Source: UBA5336 sp964492485 (lineage in GTDB: Bacteria > Pseudomonadota > Alphaproteobacteria > Caulobacterales > Hyphomonadaceae). Taken from it: a stretch of 64,000 bases of DNA. Position numbers and translations under genes: made by a program. Location: the NCBI GenBank assembly GCA_964492485.1, contig CAZBKM010000014.1, positions 7,543 through 71,542 of the forward strand, in the 5' to 3' direction. Positions 7,918 through 17,639 of this stretch are shown in pieces (the stretch's first letter is position 1; each line of letters opens with the position of its first letter). The notes beneath the pieces are model-generated. The model made no database searches. It was not told the origin of the DNA and saw only the letters and a program-made list of their open reading frames with translations.

Positions 7918-9426
7918 TCAGCGCCGCCGCCCGCCCGCCTTGTGGGCATAGGGATTGGCGGGCTGGCGGACGTGCAGGCGGATCGGAACCCCCTGAAGAT
8001 CGAACGCCTCGCGGATGCCGTTCACAAGATAACGCTTGTACTGCTCCGGCATCTGGCTGCCGCGCGAGGCCATCAGCACAAAGGTGGGCGGGCGCGACTT
8101 GATCTGCGCCATGTAGCGCGGCTTGATCCGCTTGCCGTGAACTGCCGGGGGCGGATGGTGCTCGACCGTGTGGCGAAGCCAGCGATTGAGGTCACCCGTC
8201 TTGACCCGCGCGCTCCAGTCGTCGTGGGCCTTGATCACGGCCGGCATCAGGCGGTCGAGATGCCGTCCGGTGAGGCCGGACAGACAGACCATCGGCGCGC
8301 CCCGCGCATTGGCGAGAAGCGAATCGAGCCGGTGGCGCAGCTCCCGGGCCGCCTCGCCCGGCGCGTCCACCTGATCCCATTTCGACACCACGAAGACCAC
8401 GGCCCGCCCCTCGCGCAGCGCCAGATCGGCAATCTGCAGATCCTGCTTCTCGAACGCCTCATGGGCATCCATGACCAGCGCCACCACGTCGGCGAACTTC
8501 AGGGCACGGATCGTCTCGCCCGTCGACATGCGCTCGAGCCGGTCGACGACCCGTGACTTTCGCCGCAGGCCGGCCGTGTCCACCAGTCGCACCCGGCGAC
8601 CATTCCACTGCCAATCCACGGCGATGGAGTCGCGGGTAATTCCGGCCTCCGGACCGGTCAGAAGCCTGTCGTCCTGCAGCAGGGTATTGATGAGGGTCGA
8701 CTTGCCGGCATTAGGTCGCCCGACGATCGCCAGCTTGATCGGCCGGGTCCTGTCGTCCTCGCGAGGCGCGTCATGGGTCTCGCCACCGGCTTCGGCGATC
8801 GCCGCATCCAGTTCCTCATCCGAAAGCTCGCGGTCCTCGATGTCGATATGGGCGAGCCTTTCGACGATATCGTCGGCGGTGGCCGCCGTGGCCTCTTCCG
8901 GTTCCGCCGCAAGCGCGGCCGCAAAGGCGGCGTCCCCCAAGACGGTCCGGATCGCGTCGTAAAGATCGGCGAAGCCGTCACCGTGCTGGGCCGACAGGGC
9001 CACGGGCTCGTCGAAGCCAAGGCTCCACGCCTCGATCAGACCGGCCTCGCCAGCCTGCCCTTCCGCCTTGTTCGCCACCAGGACCACGGGCACCGAGGCG
9101 CGCCGCAGAAGCTCGGAGAACCGTTCGTCGACCGTCGTCACGCCCGCACGCGCGTCGATGGTGAACAGGACGAGGTCCGCCTCGGCGATGGCCGCCTCGG
9201 TCTGGGCCCGCATCCGTGCCTCCAGCGAGCCGTCGGTCACATCCTCGAAGCCCGCCGTGTCGATCAGGGTCAGGGGCAGGCCGGCCAGGTCGCCCGGCGC
9301 ATGCTTGCGGTCTCGTGTCACACCCGGCTGGTCGTCCACCAAGGCCAGCCGCCGGCCGGCCAGCCTGTTGAACAGGGTGGACTTGCCCACATTGGGGCGC
9401 CCGACGATGGCGACCTTCAACGGCAT
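7918..9426 (-). CDS. der: Ribosome-assembly GTPase Der (EngA)
   Basis: Essential double GTPase that helps mature the 50S subunit. Both G domains are clear: P-loop GRPNVGKS at residues 9-16 with DTAGF as G3, and a second P-loop GRPNAGKS near 237 with DTAGL. The C-terminal KH-like domain follows, ending in a basic tail (HKAGGRRR). The 502-residue length is usual for alphaproteobacteria; the acidic linker around 190-225 is longer than in E. coli. It follows bamB by 18 bases, so it is probably the last gene of the yfgM-like/bamB/der transcript, a common arrangement. Confidence 0.97.
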   Translation of the reverse strand: MPLKVAIVGRPNVGKSTLFNRLAGRRLALVDDQPGVTRDRKHAPGDLAGLPLTLIDTAGFEDVTDGSLEARMRAQTEAAIAEADLVLFTIDARAGVTTVDERFSELLRRASVPVVLVANKAEGQAGEAGLIEAWSLGFDEPVALSAQHGDGFADLYDAIRTVLGDAAFAAALAAEPEEATAATADDIVERLAHIDIEDRELSDEELDAAIAEAGGETHDAPREDDRTRPIKLAIVGRPNAGKSTLINTLLQDDRLLTGPEAGITRDSIAVDWQWNGRRVRLVDTAGLRRKSRVVDRLERMSTGETIRALKFADVVALVMDAHEAFEKQDLQIADLALREGRAVVFVVSKWDQVDAPGEAARELRHRLDSLLANARGAPMVCLSGLTGRHLDRLMPAVIKAHDDWSARVKTGDLNRWLRHTVEHHPPPAVHGKRIKPRYMAQIKSRPPTFVLMASRGSQMPEQYKRYLVNGIREAFDLQGVPIRLHVRQPANPYAHKAGGRRR

Positions 9427-9444
9427 GGCCGCCTCCTCAAACGC

Positions 9445-10833
9445 CTACTCCACGGCGACGAGGCGCGCATCGTCGGTGAGGACGATCAGCTTCCCGTCGA
9501 CAAGGATCGGCTCCAGAAACACCTCGTCGGCCACTTCCAGCGTGTCGGTCTGAGCCCCGGTCTGCGCATCGAACACCAGAAGGTCGCCTTCCGACGACAG
9601 GATCATGACCCGTTCCGACACAACCAGCGGACCGGTATACGAGATCCGGCCCTTCTGGTCGTCCGGCTTGCGGAAACGCGGCAGGTCCGTCACCCAGTAG
9701 ACCCGTCCGGTATCGGCCTGCAGCGCCGCCAGCTTCCCGTCCGTGCTTGACATGAACAGCACATCGCCCACCAGCGCCGGCGCCTGGGTGGACCCGATGG
9801 GCTGCACCCAGACCCGATTGCCGGTGCGCCCGTCAATGGCTGCGGTCACGCCAGACTGGTTGGCGGCAAAGACCAGCCCACCGGCCAGCACCGGCCGCGC
9901 CGCGATGTCGTTGATCGCGGAGATCGGAGTGAATCGGCCCGGTCGCGACAGGGCGTCGGTCCAGAGCCGGCGGCCATTGCTGGCCAGATAGGCGATGACC
10001 TCGCCGGAGGAATAGGGCACGACCACGATATCCTCCACGGCGGCGGGGCTGGAGCTGCCGAGCACCCGCGCCGGTTCGGCAATCGCCTGGTCGGACCATT
10101 CGGTTTGGCCCGTGGCCTCATCCATGGCGAAAACCTCGTTGTTGTTCGAGGTGACGAAGACGCGGCCATCCTTGAAGGTCGGCGCGCCCGTCATCGGCGC
10201 GTCCATGTCACGCCGCCAGAGCTCATCGCCCGACTGCGCATCGAGCGCGAGGACAAGGCTGTACCCGCTGGTGACGATCAGCCGCCCGTCGGACAGGCCG
10301 AGACAGCCGCCGATGCCAATCCGGTCGCGGCGGTTGCCGGAGTCGATCTCGCGACTCCAAATCCGGTTCCCGGACGCGGCATCGAAGGCGCGCACGGTCT
10401 GCGCGGCGTCCAGGGTATAGATCACCCCGTCGGCCGCCACCGGGGCGCAGGTCAGCGCGGACTTGTTGTCAGACCCCCGCCCCGCATCGCTGCGCCACGC
10501 GATCCGCAGCCGCTCGACGCCTTGCAGATGACCGACCACCTTGGCGGCGGTGGCCCCGGCCTGCGGCCAGTCCACAGACGGTTCTGCCGGCGGGAGATCG
10601 ATCGTCTGGTCGGCAAGCTCGGGATCCGCCTCGATCTCGTCCTCGCCCAGGACCATGGCGACCCGGCCGGCGCGGTCGGCCGCTTCCTCCGCCCGCTGCG
10701 CCTCGGACTGGGAGCCGATGAACGGGATGTTCGAACAGGCAGACAGAAGCGGCAGGCTCAGGATCAGGCCGGCGGCCAGGCCTGCCGGGCGCCAGTCGGG
10801 ACGGTTTATGGACAGGTGGGGGAGCGCGATCAT
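9445..10833 (-). CDS. bamB: Outer-membrane assembly lipoprotein BamB (PQQ-like beta-propeller)
   Basis: Lipoprotein of the BAM complex that folds beta-barrels into the outer membrane. A signal sequence ends in the lipobox LLSAC with Cys33 as the lipidated residue. The remainder contains repeated WD/PQQ-type blades, for example GVIYTLDAAQTVRAFDAASG and GRVFVTSNNNEVFAMDEATG. 462 residues is longer than E. coli BamB mainly because of an acidic linker after the lipobox. Its ATG overlaps the stop of the upstream TPR gene by four bases. Order with der is conserved widely. Confidence 0.9.
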   Translation of the reverse strand: MIALPHLSINRPDWRPAGLAAGLILSLPLLSACSNIPFIGSQSEAQRAEEAADRAGRVAMVLGEDEIEADPELADQTIDLPPAEPSVDWPQAGATAAKVVGHLQGVERLRIAWRSDAGRGSDNKSALTCAPVAADGVIYTLDAAQTVRAFDAASGNRIWSREIDSGNRRDRIGIGGCLGLSDGRLIVTSGYSLVLALDAQSGDELWRRDMDAPMTGAPTFKDGRVFVTSNNNEVFAMDEATGQTEWSDQAIAEPARVLGSSSPAAVEDIVVVPYSSGEVIAYLASNGRRLWTDALSRPGRFTPISAINDIAARPVLAGGLVFAANQSGVTAAIDGRTGNRVWVQPIGSTQAPALVGDVLFMSSTDGKLAALQADTGRVYWVTDLPRFRKPDDQKGRISYTGPLVVSERVMILSSEGDLLVFDAQTGAQTDTLEVADEVFLEPILVDGKLIVLTDDARLVAVE

Positions 10834-11615
10834 TCGGCGGGATCCTTGTTGGGAGCGGCGGCATCGTCTGGCGTTTCGCCAGAGGCATCCGTCGAGGTTT
10901 CAGCCGGGGTCTCTGCCGGGGTCTCTGCCGGGGTCTCTGCCGGGATCTCTGCCGGGATCTCTGCGGGCGAGCTGGCCGCGCCTGGCAGGATGGCCAGGGC
11001 ATTCATGGCGCGCTGGCTCAACCCCTGGGGCGCGTTGGGCGCGATGCGCAGGTAATTGTACTCGCTTCGCGCGGTTTCGACGTCGCCTTCGGCGAGGGCC
11101 TTGGCAGCGAGTAATTCCTCGGCGAGCAGGCCAATCGGCGCCTCGGCCTCCGGGAGGTCTCCCAGCATCTCCCGCAAGGCTGCGAGGTCCATCCCGTCGG
11201 CGCGCAGATATGCCGCCTTCAGCAAGGCCAGACGTTCGAAGGGCGCCCCCTCCGCGTCTGCCACCTGCATCAGGACATCGGCCGCACCGGCCGGATCGCC
11301 CCCGCCTTCCAGCCGGACCCGCGCCAGATAGTGGGCCGCCATGGGCGACAGCGGCGTCCCGTCCGCGATCAGGGCTTCGAATCCGGCGCCCGCCTCGGCA
11401 TACTGACCGGCCTCCAGGGCCGCAATCGCCGTCTCCAGGTCGCGTGCACGGTCCGCGCGGGCCTGCTCGGCCTGGTAGCCGAGATACTCCATCAGGCCGA
11501 CACCCGCGACGAGCGCCAGCGCACCGGCCCAGACAAAGGGGGCGAACCGGCGCCAGAGACGGGCGGCGCGGTCCTTGCGGACGCTCTCCTCGACTTCCTC
11601 GAAAATGTCGCTCAA
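10830..11615 (-). CDS. YfgM-like membrane-anchored TPR protein with C-terminal PAET repeats
   Basis: 261-residue bitopic membrane protein. A cytosolic N-terminus with basic stretch (RKDRAARLWRRF) is followed by a transmembrane helix at about 28-46 and a periplasmic TPR_21-type helical region to about 210, as in YfgM, which in E. coli works with the SecYEG/PpiD chaperone network. The C-terminal tail is low complexity: about six copies of PAE(T/I) from about residue 216, encoded by 12-base tandem repeats. The tail is absent from typical members and probably varies in copy number. Overlaps bamB by four bases. Confidence 0.82.
   Translation of the reverse strand: MSDIFEEVEESVRKDRAARLWRRFAPFVWAGALALVAGVGLMEYLGYQAEQARADRARDLETAIAALEAGQYAEAGAGFEALIADGTPLSPMAAHYLARVRLEGGGDPAGAADVLMQVADAEGAPFERLALLKAAYLRADGMDLAALREMLGDLPEAEAPIGLLAEELLAAKALAEGDVETARSEYNYLRIAPNAPQGLSQRAMNALAILPGAASSPAEIPAEIPAETPAETPAETPAETSTDASGETPDDAAAPNKDPAE
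10896..10969. repeat. 12-base tandem repeat inside the YfgM-like gene
   Basis: About six copies of the 12-base unit GGGGTCTCTGCC or its variant GGGATCTCTGCC, read on the plus strand. The period is a multiple of three, so copy-number change would lengthen or shorten the PAE(T/I) tail without a frameshift. Confidence 0.85.
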
Positions 11616-11654
11616 TTCAGGGCTCTCCCCTCAGGATGTCGCGTGATGCCGAGG

Positions 11655-12521
11655 CTAGCTGCGGCGCCGGCCGCCGGCAACGCGCGTGCGCTTGCCTGCG
11701 CCGTCGCGCGGAAGGTTGTAGGTCTCCGCCTCACCGGGGAACCGGCGGGCGCGCACATCGGCGGCGTACGCCTCGACGGATTTCGCCACCTCCTCGCGCA
11801 GCGTGCCATACCGGCGCACGAAGCGCGGCGTCCAGTCGAACAGGCCCAGCATGTCATGCGTCACCAGAATCTGGCCATCGCACCCGGCCGAGGCACCGAT
11901 TCCGATGGTCGGACAGGCGACGAGCCCGGTAATCTCCGCGGCGAGATCCTCCGCCACGCCCTCGATGACAATGGCGAAGGCGCCGGCACGATCCGCGGCC
12001 TGAGCCTCGGCAATCACGCGGGCACGCTCCGCTTCGGTCCGGCCCTTGGCCCGAAAGCCGCCATCCACGTTGATCGCCTGGGGGCGCAGGCCCACATGAC
12101 CCATGACCGGCACCCCCCGCGCCACGAGATGGGCGATCTGGTCGGCGGCATAGGCCCCACTCTCGATCTTCACCGCGTGGCAGCCAGTCTCCTTCATCAA
12201 CCGTGCGGCGTTGGCAAAGGCCATGTCGCTGTTGGTCTCATAGGCGCCGAACGGCATGTCGACGACCACGAAGGCCTGCCTGGCCCCACGCATGACCGCC
12301 TGGCCGTGCAGGATCATCATGTCCATGGTGACGCCGACCGTGGAGGGCAGGCCGTGGACCACCATGCCAACACTGTCTCCGACCAGGAGAAGGTCGCAGT
12401 ACGGGTCAAGGATTTCCGCCATGGGCGCATCATAGGCGGTCAGGCAGACCAGCGGCTCTCCGCCCTTGGCGGCGGCGATGTCGGTGACGGTCTTGCGGCG
12501 GGATTTCGCGTGTGCGGACAT
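11655..12521 (-). CDS. panB: 3-methyl-2-oxobutanoate hydroxymethyltransferase PanB
   Basis: First enzyme of pantothenate synthesis: transfers a hydroxymethyl group from 5,10-methylene-THF to alpha-ketoisovalerate, giving ketopantoate. Family signatures are LLLVGDSVGMVVHG (metal-binding Asp in VGDS), FVVVDMPFGAYE (second metal Asp), HAVKIESG and ACPTIGIGASAGCDGQ-type active-site block. Residue count of 288 from the start at 12521 fits the family with a short basic tail (GKRTRVAGGRRRS). A longer in-frame start at 12599 is possible but adds an arginine-rich extension not typical of PanB. panC is not in the window. Confidence 0.95.
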   Translation of the reverse strand: MSAHAKSRRKTVTDIAAAKGGEPLVCLTAYDAPMAEILDPYCDLLLVGDSVGMVVHGLPSTVGVTMDMMILHGQAVMRGARQAFVVVDMPFGAYETNSDMAFANAARLMKETGCHAVKIESGAYAADQIAHLVARGVPVMGHVGLRPQAINVDGGFRAKGRTEAERARVIAEAQAADRAGAFAIVIEGVAEDLAAEITGLVACPTIGIGASAGCDGQILVTHDMLGLFDWTPRFVRRYGTLREEVAKSVEAYAADVRARRFPGEAETYNLPRDGAGKRTRVAGGRRRS

Positions 12522-12635
12522 GGCACGGTCTCTATCCCTCGCCGCCCGCGCCAGCAAGCCATTGCGGTCACGTCGCGCGAGCCGCCCGCGGGCCATCACC
12601 GCGAGGCCTTCTCCACGCGCGTGCGGACGACGCCT

Positions 12636-13220
12636 TCAGGCCACCACGGGCCAGACCGAGACGCCCGAAAGGATCGGATGCAGCCAGATGAGCGTCACGG
12701 CATAGGCCGCACAGCCTGCACCAACCGCGAGCACGTCACCCAACGGGCGCGGCCTTGCCAGCGCGCCGCCCCGGTCGCCCCGCATGGCCGCTGCCGCCCG
12801 GCTGACGAGCGCATATCCCAGAAATGCGCCGAACAGGATCAGCGACGCCGCATCACCGTTCGCCAGCACATGCCCGCCGGCCCAGATCGCCACGGCCAGG
12901 ACCATCGGGTGGCCCGTCCAACGCTTGATCCAGCCCGGAGGGGCATAGGCCGCCGCCAGGAGGATAAACGCCGGAATCATCAGGACATAGTTGAGATGCC
13001 GACCCCAGACCGGCGGCGTGAACACCACCTCGGCCGGGCGGGCAAGGCCATAGCCCCAGAGCATCAGGGCAAATCCCGCAAGAGAGACCAGCGCGAACAG
13101 ACCCATATAGGGGCCCTCGCCCATCCGGACGCGCAAATCGCGGCCCGGCGACCGCGGGCGCAGGGCGGCAAAGAGGTGCAGGCCGAAAAAGACCGTGGCC
13201 CCGACGATCAGATAGGTCAT
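12636..13220 (-). CDS. NnrU family membrane protein
   Basis: 194-residue integral membrane protein with about five or six helices, of the NnrU family first linked to nitrite/NO metabolism and related to isoprenoid methyltransferase-like proteins. Typical motifs are GLHLFAALRP near the N-terminus and GHPMVLAVAIWAGGHVLANGD in the middle. GGGAGGG precedes the ATG at 13220. No denitrification genes are nearby, so its role here is unclear. Confidence 0.85.
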   Translation of the reverse strand: MTYLIVGATVFFGLHLFAALRPRSPGRDLRVRMGEGPYMGLFALVSLAGFALMLWGYGLARPAEVVFTPPVWGRHLNYVLMIPAFILLAAAYAPPGWIKRWTGHPMVLAVAIWAGGHVLANGDAASLILFGAFLGYALVSRAAAAMRGDRGGALARPRPLGDVLAVGAGCAAYAVTLIWLHPILSGVSVWPVVA

Positions 13221-13301
13221 GCACACCCTCCCTTCCCCATTTGCCGAACAGTCTAACCGAGACCGGTCAGGGCTGGAACGGGGCCAGGGCGGGTTCCGGG
13301 T

Positions 13302-16300
13302 CTATTCTGCCGCCGGCCGGTAGCGCTCCGGTTCCTGCGCCAGGTCCGGCGGCGTTCCGGCCTGTGCCTTCGGGTCGGACGACCCGACGGGGATACCTCT
13401 CACCCTGGTGATCATGCGCCGGCGCCAGGCCCCCAGCTTCGCCGGCGCCGTCAGCCAGACCGGCGTCACCAGCAGCGTCATCATGGTGGAGAACCCCAGA
13501 CCGAACACAACCGCCGTCGCCAGCGGCACCCACCATTCCGCGGTGACGCCACCGAAGGTGATCTGGCCGTTCAGGAACGACACATTCATCATGAAGACCA
13601 TGGGCAGAAGCCCGCATATCGTCGTCAGCGTCGTGAGCAGGATCGGCCGGATCCGCTGGGCGGCGGCCGCGAGCGCCGCGTCCTCGATGCTGCGGCCGTC
13701 GCGTTGCAGGCGCTGGACGGTGTCTATCAGCACGATGTTGTTGTTCACGACGATCCCCGCGAGCGCGACGATCCCGGTCCCGATCATCAGGATAGAGATG
13801 TAGGGCAGGACGAGCTGGATGCCGATCAGCACCCCGGCGGTGGACAGGATCACCGCCGAAAGCGTCAGAAAGACATGATAGAAATTGTTGAACTCCCAAA
13901 GGAGGATGATCGCCATCAGGAACAGGGCCGCCAGCGCCGCGTTCTGGAAGAAGGCGTTGGCCTCCGCCGTGTCCTCGTCGGCGCCCTCGAAGGCGATGTC
14001 CACGCGCGGATCGAACGCCTGGGCAGCGATCCAGTCCCTGATCTCGGCCACCTTCTGGGGCCCCGTACCCTGCTCCACGGCATTCGCGCTGATCGTCACG
14101 AGCCGCTTGCCGTCACGACGCTCGATCCGCTGCACGCGCTGGGCCGGCACGCGCTCGACAAAGGTCGACAGCGGCACCTGTCCCTCCGGCGTCGCTAGCC
14201 GGAGCCGGTCGATCGCCTGCAGGCTGCGCGCGGTCTCAGGCAGACGCACGCGGATGTCCACTTCGTCAAGGGCATCATCGGGCCGGTAGCGCCCGACCAG
14301 GATGCCATTGGTGACAAGCTGTACCGCCGCACCGACCTGCGCCACGTCCAGACCGAACTTTCCGGCTTCCGCGCGGTCCACCTCGAGCTGATACTCGATG
14401 CCTGGCAGGGGAAGACTGTCGGAATACTCCCGCAGCCCGTCCATCGTGCGCACATGCTCCGATACCTGCCGGGCCACGCGGTCGAGCAAATCCGGGTCGC
14501 TGGAGCGCAGCGCAATCTGCACATCCTTGCCCACCGGCGGACCCTGTTCCAGCTTGCGCACCTCGATCATGGCGCCCGGGAACCCCTCCAGCGAGTCGCG
14601 GATCTTCTGCAGCGTCACGCGCCCGTCATAGCCCTGCTCGCGGTCCCTGAGGTCGACGAGAATACGCCCGATCGTGTCCTGGGGCACATCGCCGGTGCCA
14701 TCGAAGAAGCCGCCGGAATTGCTGCCCGTGCCAGAGCGTGTCGACAGATGCTCGATGCCGTTGATGTCCAGCAGGCGGGTTTCGACCCGCGAGACGATGG
14801 CGAACTCCTCGTCCGCCGACAGGTTGCCCTGGGCACGCACGAAGACGTAGACCTGTTCGGGTTCGACATCGAGGAAGAACTCCGACTTGTGGGGGGTCGA
14901 GCCGAACCAGGCGAAAATCCCGGCGATCAGCGCGAATGCCGCCAGGGTCACACTCACCGGCCGGCGCATCAGGGCCGAGATCAGCCGGACATAGGCGCCC
15001 AGCCAGCCGCCGGAACGGCGGGGATCTCCCTCCGCGCCGGAAATGGCCTTCATGTCCACCGTGGGTTCGGCGCGCGGACGTCCGCCTATGACCGAGCCGA
15101 GAACCGGAAGGAAGATCAGCGCCATGAGCAGCGAGGCCGACAGGACGAAGATCAGGGTGATCGGCAGATAGGCCATGAACTTTCCGGGCATGGAGTCCCA
15201 GAACAGGAACGGGACGAAGGCGGCCAGCGTGGTGGCGTTCGAGGCCACGATGGGCCAGAACATGCGCTTGGCGGCGAGTGCATAGGCCGCGCGTCGGTCC
15301 AGCCCTTCGGCCATCTTCCGGTCGGCATACTCCACCATGACGATGGCTCCATCGACGAGGATACCGACGGCGATGACCATCCCGAACATGACCATCATGT
15401 TGATCGTGTAGCCGAAGACCCCGAGCATCAGGAACGCCATCACGAAGGAGGCCGGGATCGCCAGGCCGACCAGCCCCGCCGAGCGCAGGCCGAGCGCGGC
15501 CACGACGATGATCATGACCAGGATCACGGCCGTGGCGATGGACGATTCAAGCTGGCCGAGCTGCTTGTCGATCATCTCCGACATGTCCGAGGTCAGGGTG
15601 GCCTGCACGGTGTCCGGCCAGCTCGCCTCGGCTGCGTCCACCGCCCGGCGCACCTCGTCCACGGTGTCGAGGATGTTGGCGCCGGTCCGCTTCACGACCT
15701 GGATCGACACCGCGGGGCGGCCGTCGAACCGGGCATAGACCTCGCGATCCTTGAACGTGCGGCGCACCTCGGCCACGTCGGACAGCGTGACGATCCGGTC
15801 GCCATCGCGCTTGACCGGCAGGTTGAAGGCATCCTCCGCAGTGCGGATCAGGCCCGGCACCTTCACCGGGAATCGCCCTTCGCCCATGTCAATCTGGCCT
15901 GCCGGCACCAGCCGGTTGTTGGCCGACACGGTCGCGAGAATGGCCTCGTAGGACAGGTTGTAGCTTTCGAGCTTCGCCGGGTCGGCGACGATCTCGAGAA
16001 CCTCTTCGCGCTCGCCCTGGATATTGGCCTCCAGAACGCCGGAGATCGCCTCGAGATCCTCCTGGAGCTGCCGGGCGATGCGATACAGGCCACGTTCCGG
16101 CGCATCGCCATGAATGTTGATCACCAGGATCGGAAACAGCGACGCATTCAGTTCCGTGATCACCGGCTCGCGCGCATCCTCGGGGAACTCCCTTCGCGCA
16201 AGGTCGACCTTCTCGCGCACATCGAGCAGGGCCTGATCCTGATCGAAGGACACGTCGAATTCGAGAACGAGCTGGCCGGCGCCGAGAAGGCCGTAGCCGT

Positions 16301-16544
16301 TCATCTCCTTGAGGCCCTCGATCCCCCGCAGCTCGGTCTCGACCGGTCGCACGAGCAGGCGCTCGGCATCTTCCGGGGAGATCCCCTCGAGCGGAATGGT
16401 CACGCCCACATAGGGAATCGGAATGTCGGGGTCGGCTTCCTTGGGCAGGTTGACATAGGTCAGGGTCCCCGCGCCCAAAAGGACGGCCAGCAGCGTCAGG
16501 ACCATGCGAGCCCGGCCAATGGCTCCATCTATGAGCGCGTGCAT
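13302..16544 (-). CDS. RND-family efflux transporter permease (AcrB-like)
   Basis: 1080-residue inner-membrane proton-antiporter pump of the HAE-type RND superfamily. The pattern is standard: helix near residue 10-30, large periplasmic loop, helices 2-6, helix 7 near 525-545, second loop, helices 8-12. Typical motifs include VETELRGIEGLKEMNGYG and GILVDGAIVMVEYADRKM. In AcrB the last motif carries two Asp residues for proton relay; here the second position is Gly, as in some related subfamilies. It follows its adaptor gene by three bases. No outer-membrane channel is encoded nearby, so it must recruit one from elsewhere. Substrate unknown. Confidence 0.92.
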   Translation of the reverse strand: MHALIDGAIGRARMVLTLLAVLLGAGTLTYVNLPKEADPDIPIPYVGVTIPLEGISPEDAERLLVRPVETELRGIEGLKEMNGYGLLGAGQLVLEFDVSFDQDQALLDVREKVDLARREFPEDAREPVITELNASLFPILVINIHGDAPERGLYRIARQLQEDLEAISGVLEANIQGEREEVLEIVADPAKLESYNLSYEAILATVSANNRLVPAGQIDMGEGRFPVKVPGLIRTAEDAFNLPVKRDGDRIVTLSDVAEVRRTFKDREVYARFDGRPAVSIQVVKRTGANILDTVDEVRRAVDAAEASWPDTVQATLTSDMSEMIDKQLGQLESSIATAVILVMIIVVAALGLRSAGLVGLAIPASFVMAFLMLGVFGYTINMMVMFGMVIAVGILVDGAIVMVEYADRKMAEGLDRRAAYALAAKRMFWPIVASNATTLAAFVPFLFWDSMPGKFMAYLPITLIFVLSASLLMALIFLPVLGSVIGGRPRAEPTVDMKAISGAEGDPRRSGGWLGAYVRLISALMRRPVSVTLAAFALIAGIFAWFGSTPHKSEFFLDVEPEQVYVFVRAQGNLSADEEFAIVSRVETRLLDINGIEHLSTRSGTGSNSGGFFDGTGDVPQDTIGRILVDLRDREQGYDGRVTLQKIRDSLEGFPGAMIEVRKLEQGPPVGKDVQIALRSSDPDLLDRVARQVSEHVRTMDGLREYSDSLPLPGIEYQLEVDRAEAGKFGLDVAQVGAAVQLVTNGILVGRYRPDDALDEVDIRVRLPETARSLQAIDRLRLATPEGQVPLSTFVERVPAQRVQRIERRDGKRLVTISANAVEQGTGPQKVAEIRDWIAAQAFDPRVDIAFEGADEDTAEANAFFQNAALAALFLMAIILLWEFNNFYHVFLTLSAVILSTAGVLIGIQLVLPYISILMIGTGIVALAGIVVNNNIVLIDTVQRLQRDGRSIEDAALAAAAQRIRPILLTTLTTICGLLPMVFMMNVSFLNGQITFGGVTAEWWVPLATAVVFGLGFSTMMTLLVTPVWLTAPAKLGAWRRRMITRVRGIPVGSSDPKAQAGTPPDLAQEPERYRPAAE

Positions 16545-16547
16545 CGC

Positions 16548-17639
16548 CTATAACCCTTCAGCCAGGACCGGATCGACCCGAGTGCCCTCACGCACGAATT
16601 CCTGCCCCTCGGTCAACAGGCGGGCGCCCTCGGGAAGTCCCGTCAGCCAGACCCCGTCGGGGGCGTCGTCGATGACGCGGACCGGCGTGAACCGGACCGT
16701 GTCGTCTTCGTCCACATAGCGTACGCCGACTTCGCCTGTGTCGTCGAGCACGAGCATCGCCGGCGACAGCCTTGCGGCCGGAGCCCTCCCGAGTTCCAGA
16801 CGAAGTTCGGCGGTCAGGCCGGCGGCGATGGCGCTGTCGGGGTTCGGCGCGGCGGCCTCGACGCGGAAGGTCCGGGTCGCCGGGTCGGCCGTGCGCGCCA
16901 CATAGCGGACCGTGGCGGGGAAAGTGCGCCCATCGGCGAGTTCGGCGCGAGCGCGCTGGCCCTCCTCGATATCGTCTGCAACGCCTTCCGGCACATTGAC
17001 CGCGATGATGAGCGGATCCAGGTCGACCAGCTCACCGCAGGGCTGGCCCGGCGAGAGGAAGTCGCCCTCCTCCGCAAGGCGCCGCTCGAACACACCGGAG
17101 AAGGGGGCACGGATCCGGGTCCTCTCGAGTTCGACCTCGGCGGTGTCGAGTGCGGCTTCGGCGGCATCGAGCTGGGCCTTGGCCGCTGCGGCCTGGGTTG
17201 GCGAGGTCCAGCCCTTGTCGGCGAGGTCGCGCGCCGCCTCATAATCGAGCCGTGCAGACTCCACGGCCGCGCGGGCCTCCGCAAGGCGCGCCGCACGGGA
17301 CTCCACGTTCAGTCCGCACAGCACCGTACCGGCCTCGACCAGCGCGCCCTCCGCGACGCTGGCCTCGCGCACGGAACCCTGGGTCTCGGCACGCACCGTA
17401 ACCACGCGTTCGGGCTCGGTCTGCCCCTTGAAGCTGCGAAACACCGGATGCGGCTCCAGCGCGACGCGGGTGACGACGACCCGGGGCGGGGCCCGGGCGG
17501 CATCCTCGGTCTGGGTCTCGGCAAGGCTCTGTCCGCCATCGCCCGTCTCGGCGGGACGCAGCATGGCGCTGGCGCCGAAATAGATCAGCAGCGAGACGAG
17601 GATCGCAGCGGCGATCCAGACGGAACGGGGCAAACTCAC
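16548..17639 (-). CDS. RND efflux periplasmic adaptor (membrane fusion protein)
   Basis: Periplasmic adaptor that links the RND pump to an outer-membrane channel. It has one N-terminal membrane helix (VWIAAAILVSLLIYFGASA), a barrel-sandwich half motif, and an alpha-helical hairpin (EARAAVESARLDYEAARDLA through LDAAEAALDTAEVELERTR) then the second lipoyl half. I place the start at GTG 17639, where AAGGAG lies about 9 bases upstream; an in-frame GTG at 17717 would add an Arg-rich lead without a ribosome site. No lipobox is visible. Confidence 0.85.
   Translation of the reverse strand: MSLPRSVWIAAAILVSLLIYFGASAMLRPAETGDGGQSLAETQTEDAARAPPRVVVTRVALEPHPVFRSFKGQTEPERVVTVRAETQGSVREASVAEGALVEAGTVLCGLNVESRAARLAEARAAVESARLDYEAARDLADKGWTSPTQAAAAKAQLDAAEAALDTAEVELERTRIRAPFSGVFERRLAEEGDFLSPGQPCGELVDLDPLIIAVNVPEGVADDIEEGQRARAELADGRTFPATVRYVARTADPATRTFRVEAAAPNPDSAIAAGLTAELRLELGRAPAARLSPAMLVLDDTGEVGVRYVDEDDTVRFTPVRVIDDAPDGVWLTGLPEGARLLTEGQEFVREGTRVDPVLAEGL

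Noticed and set aside
10896..10969. Possible CRISPR-like repeat
   Set aside because: Units are 12 bases, contiguous, in frame and lie in a coding tail; no spacers.
14454..16553. 699-codon frame on the plus strand
   Set aside because: Antisense to the RND permease; low-complexity His/Arg/Gly/Asp composition as expected of a shadow.
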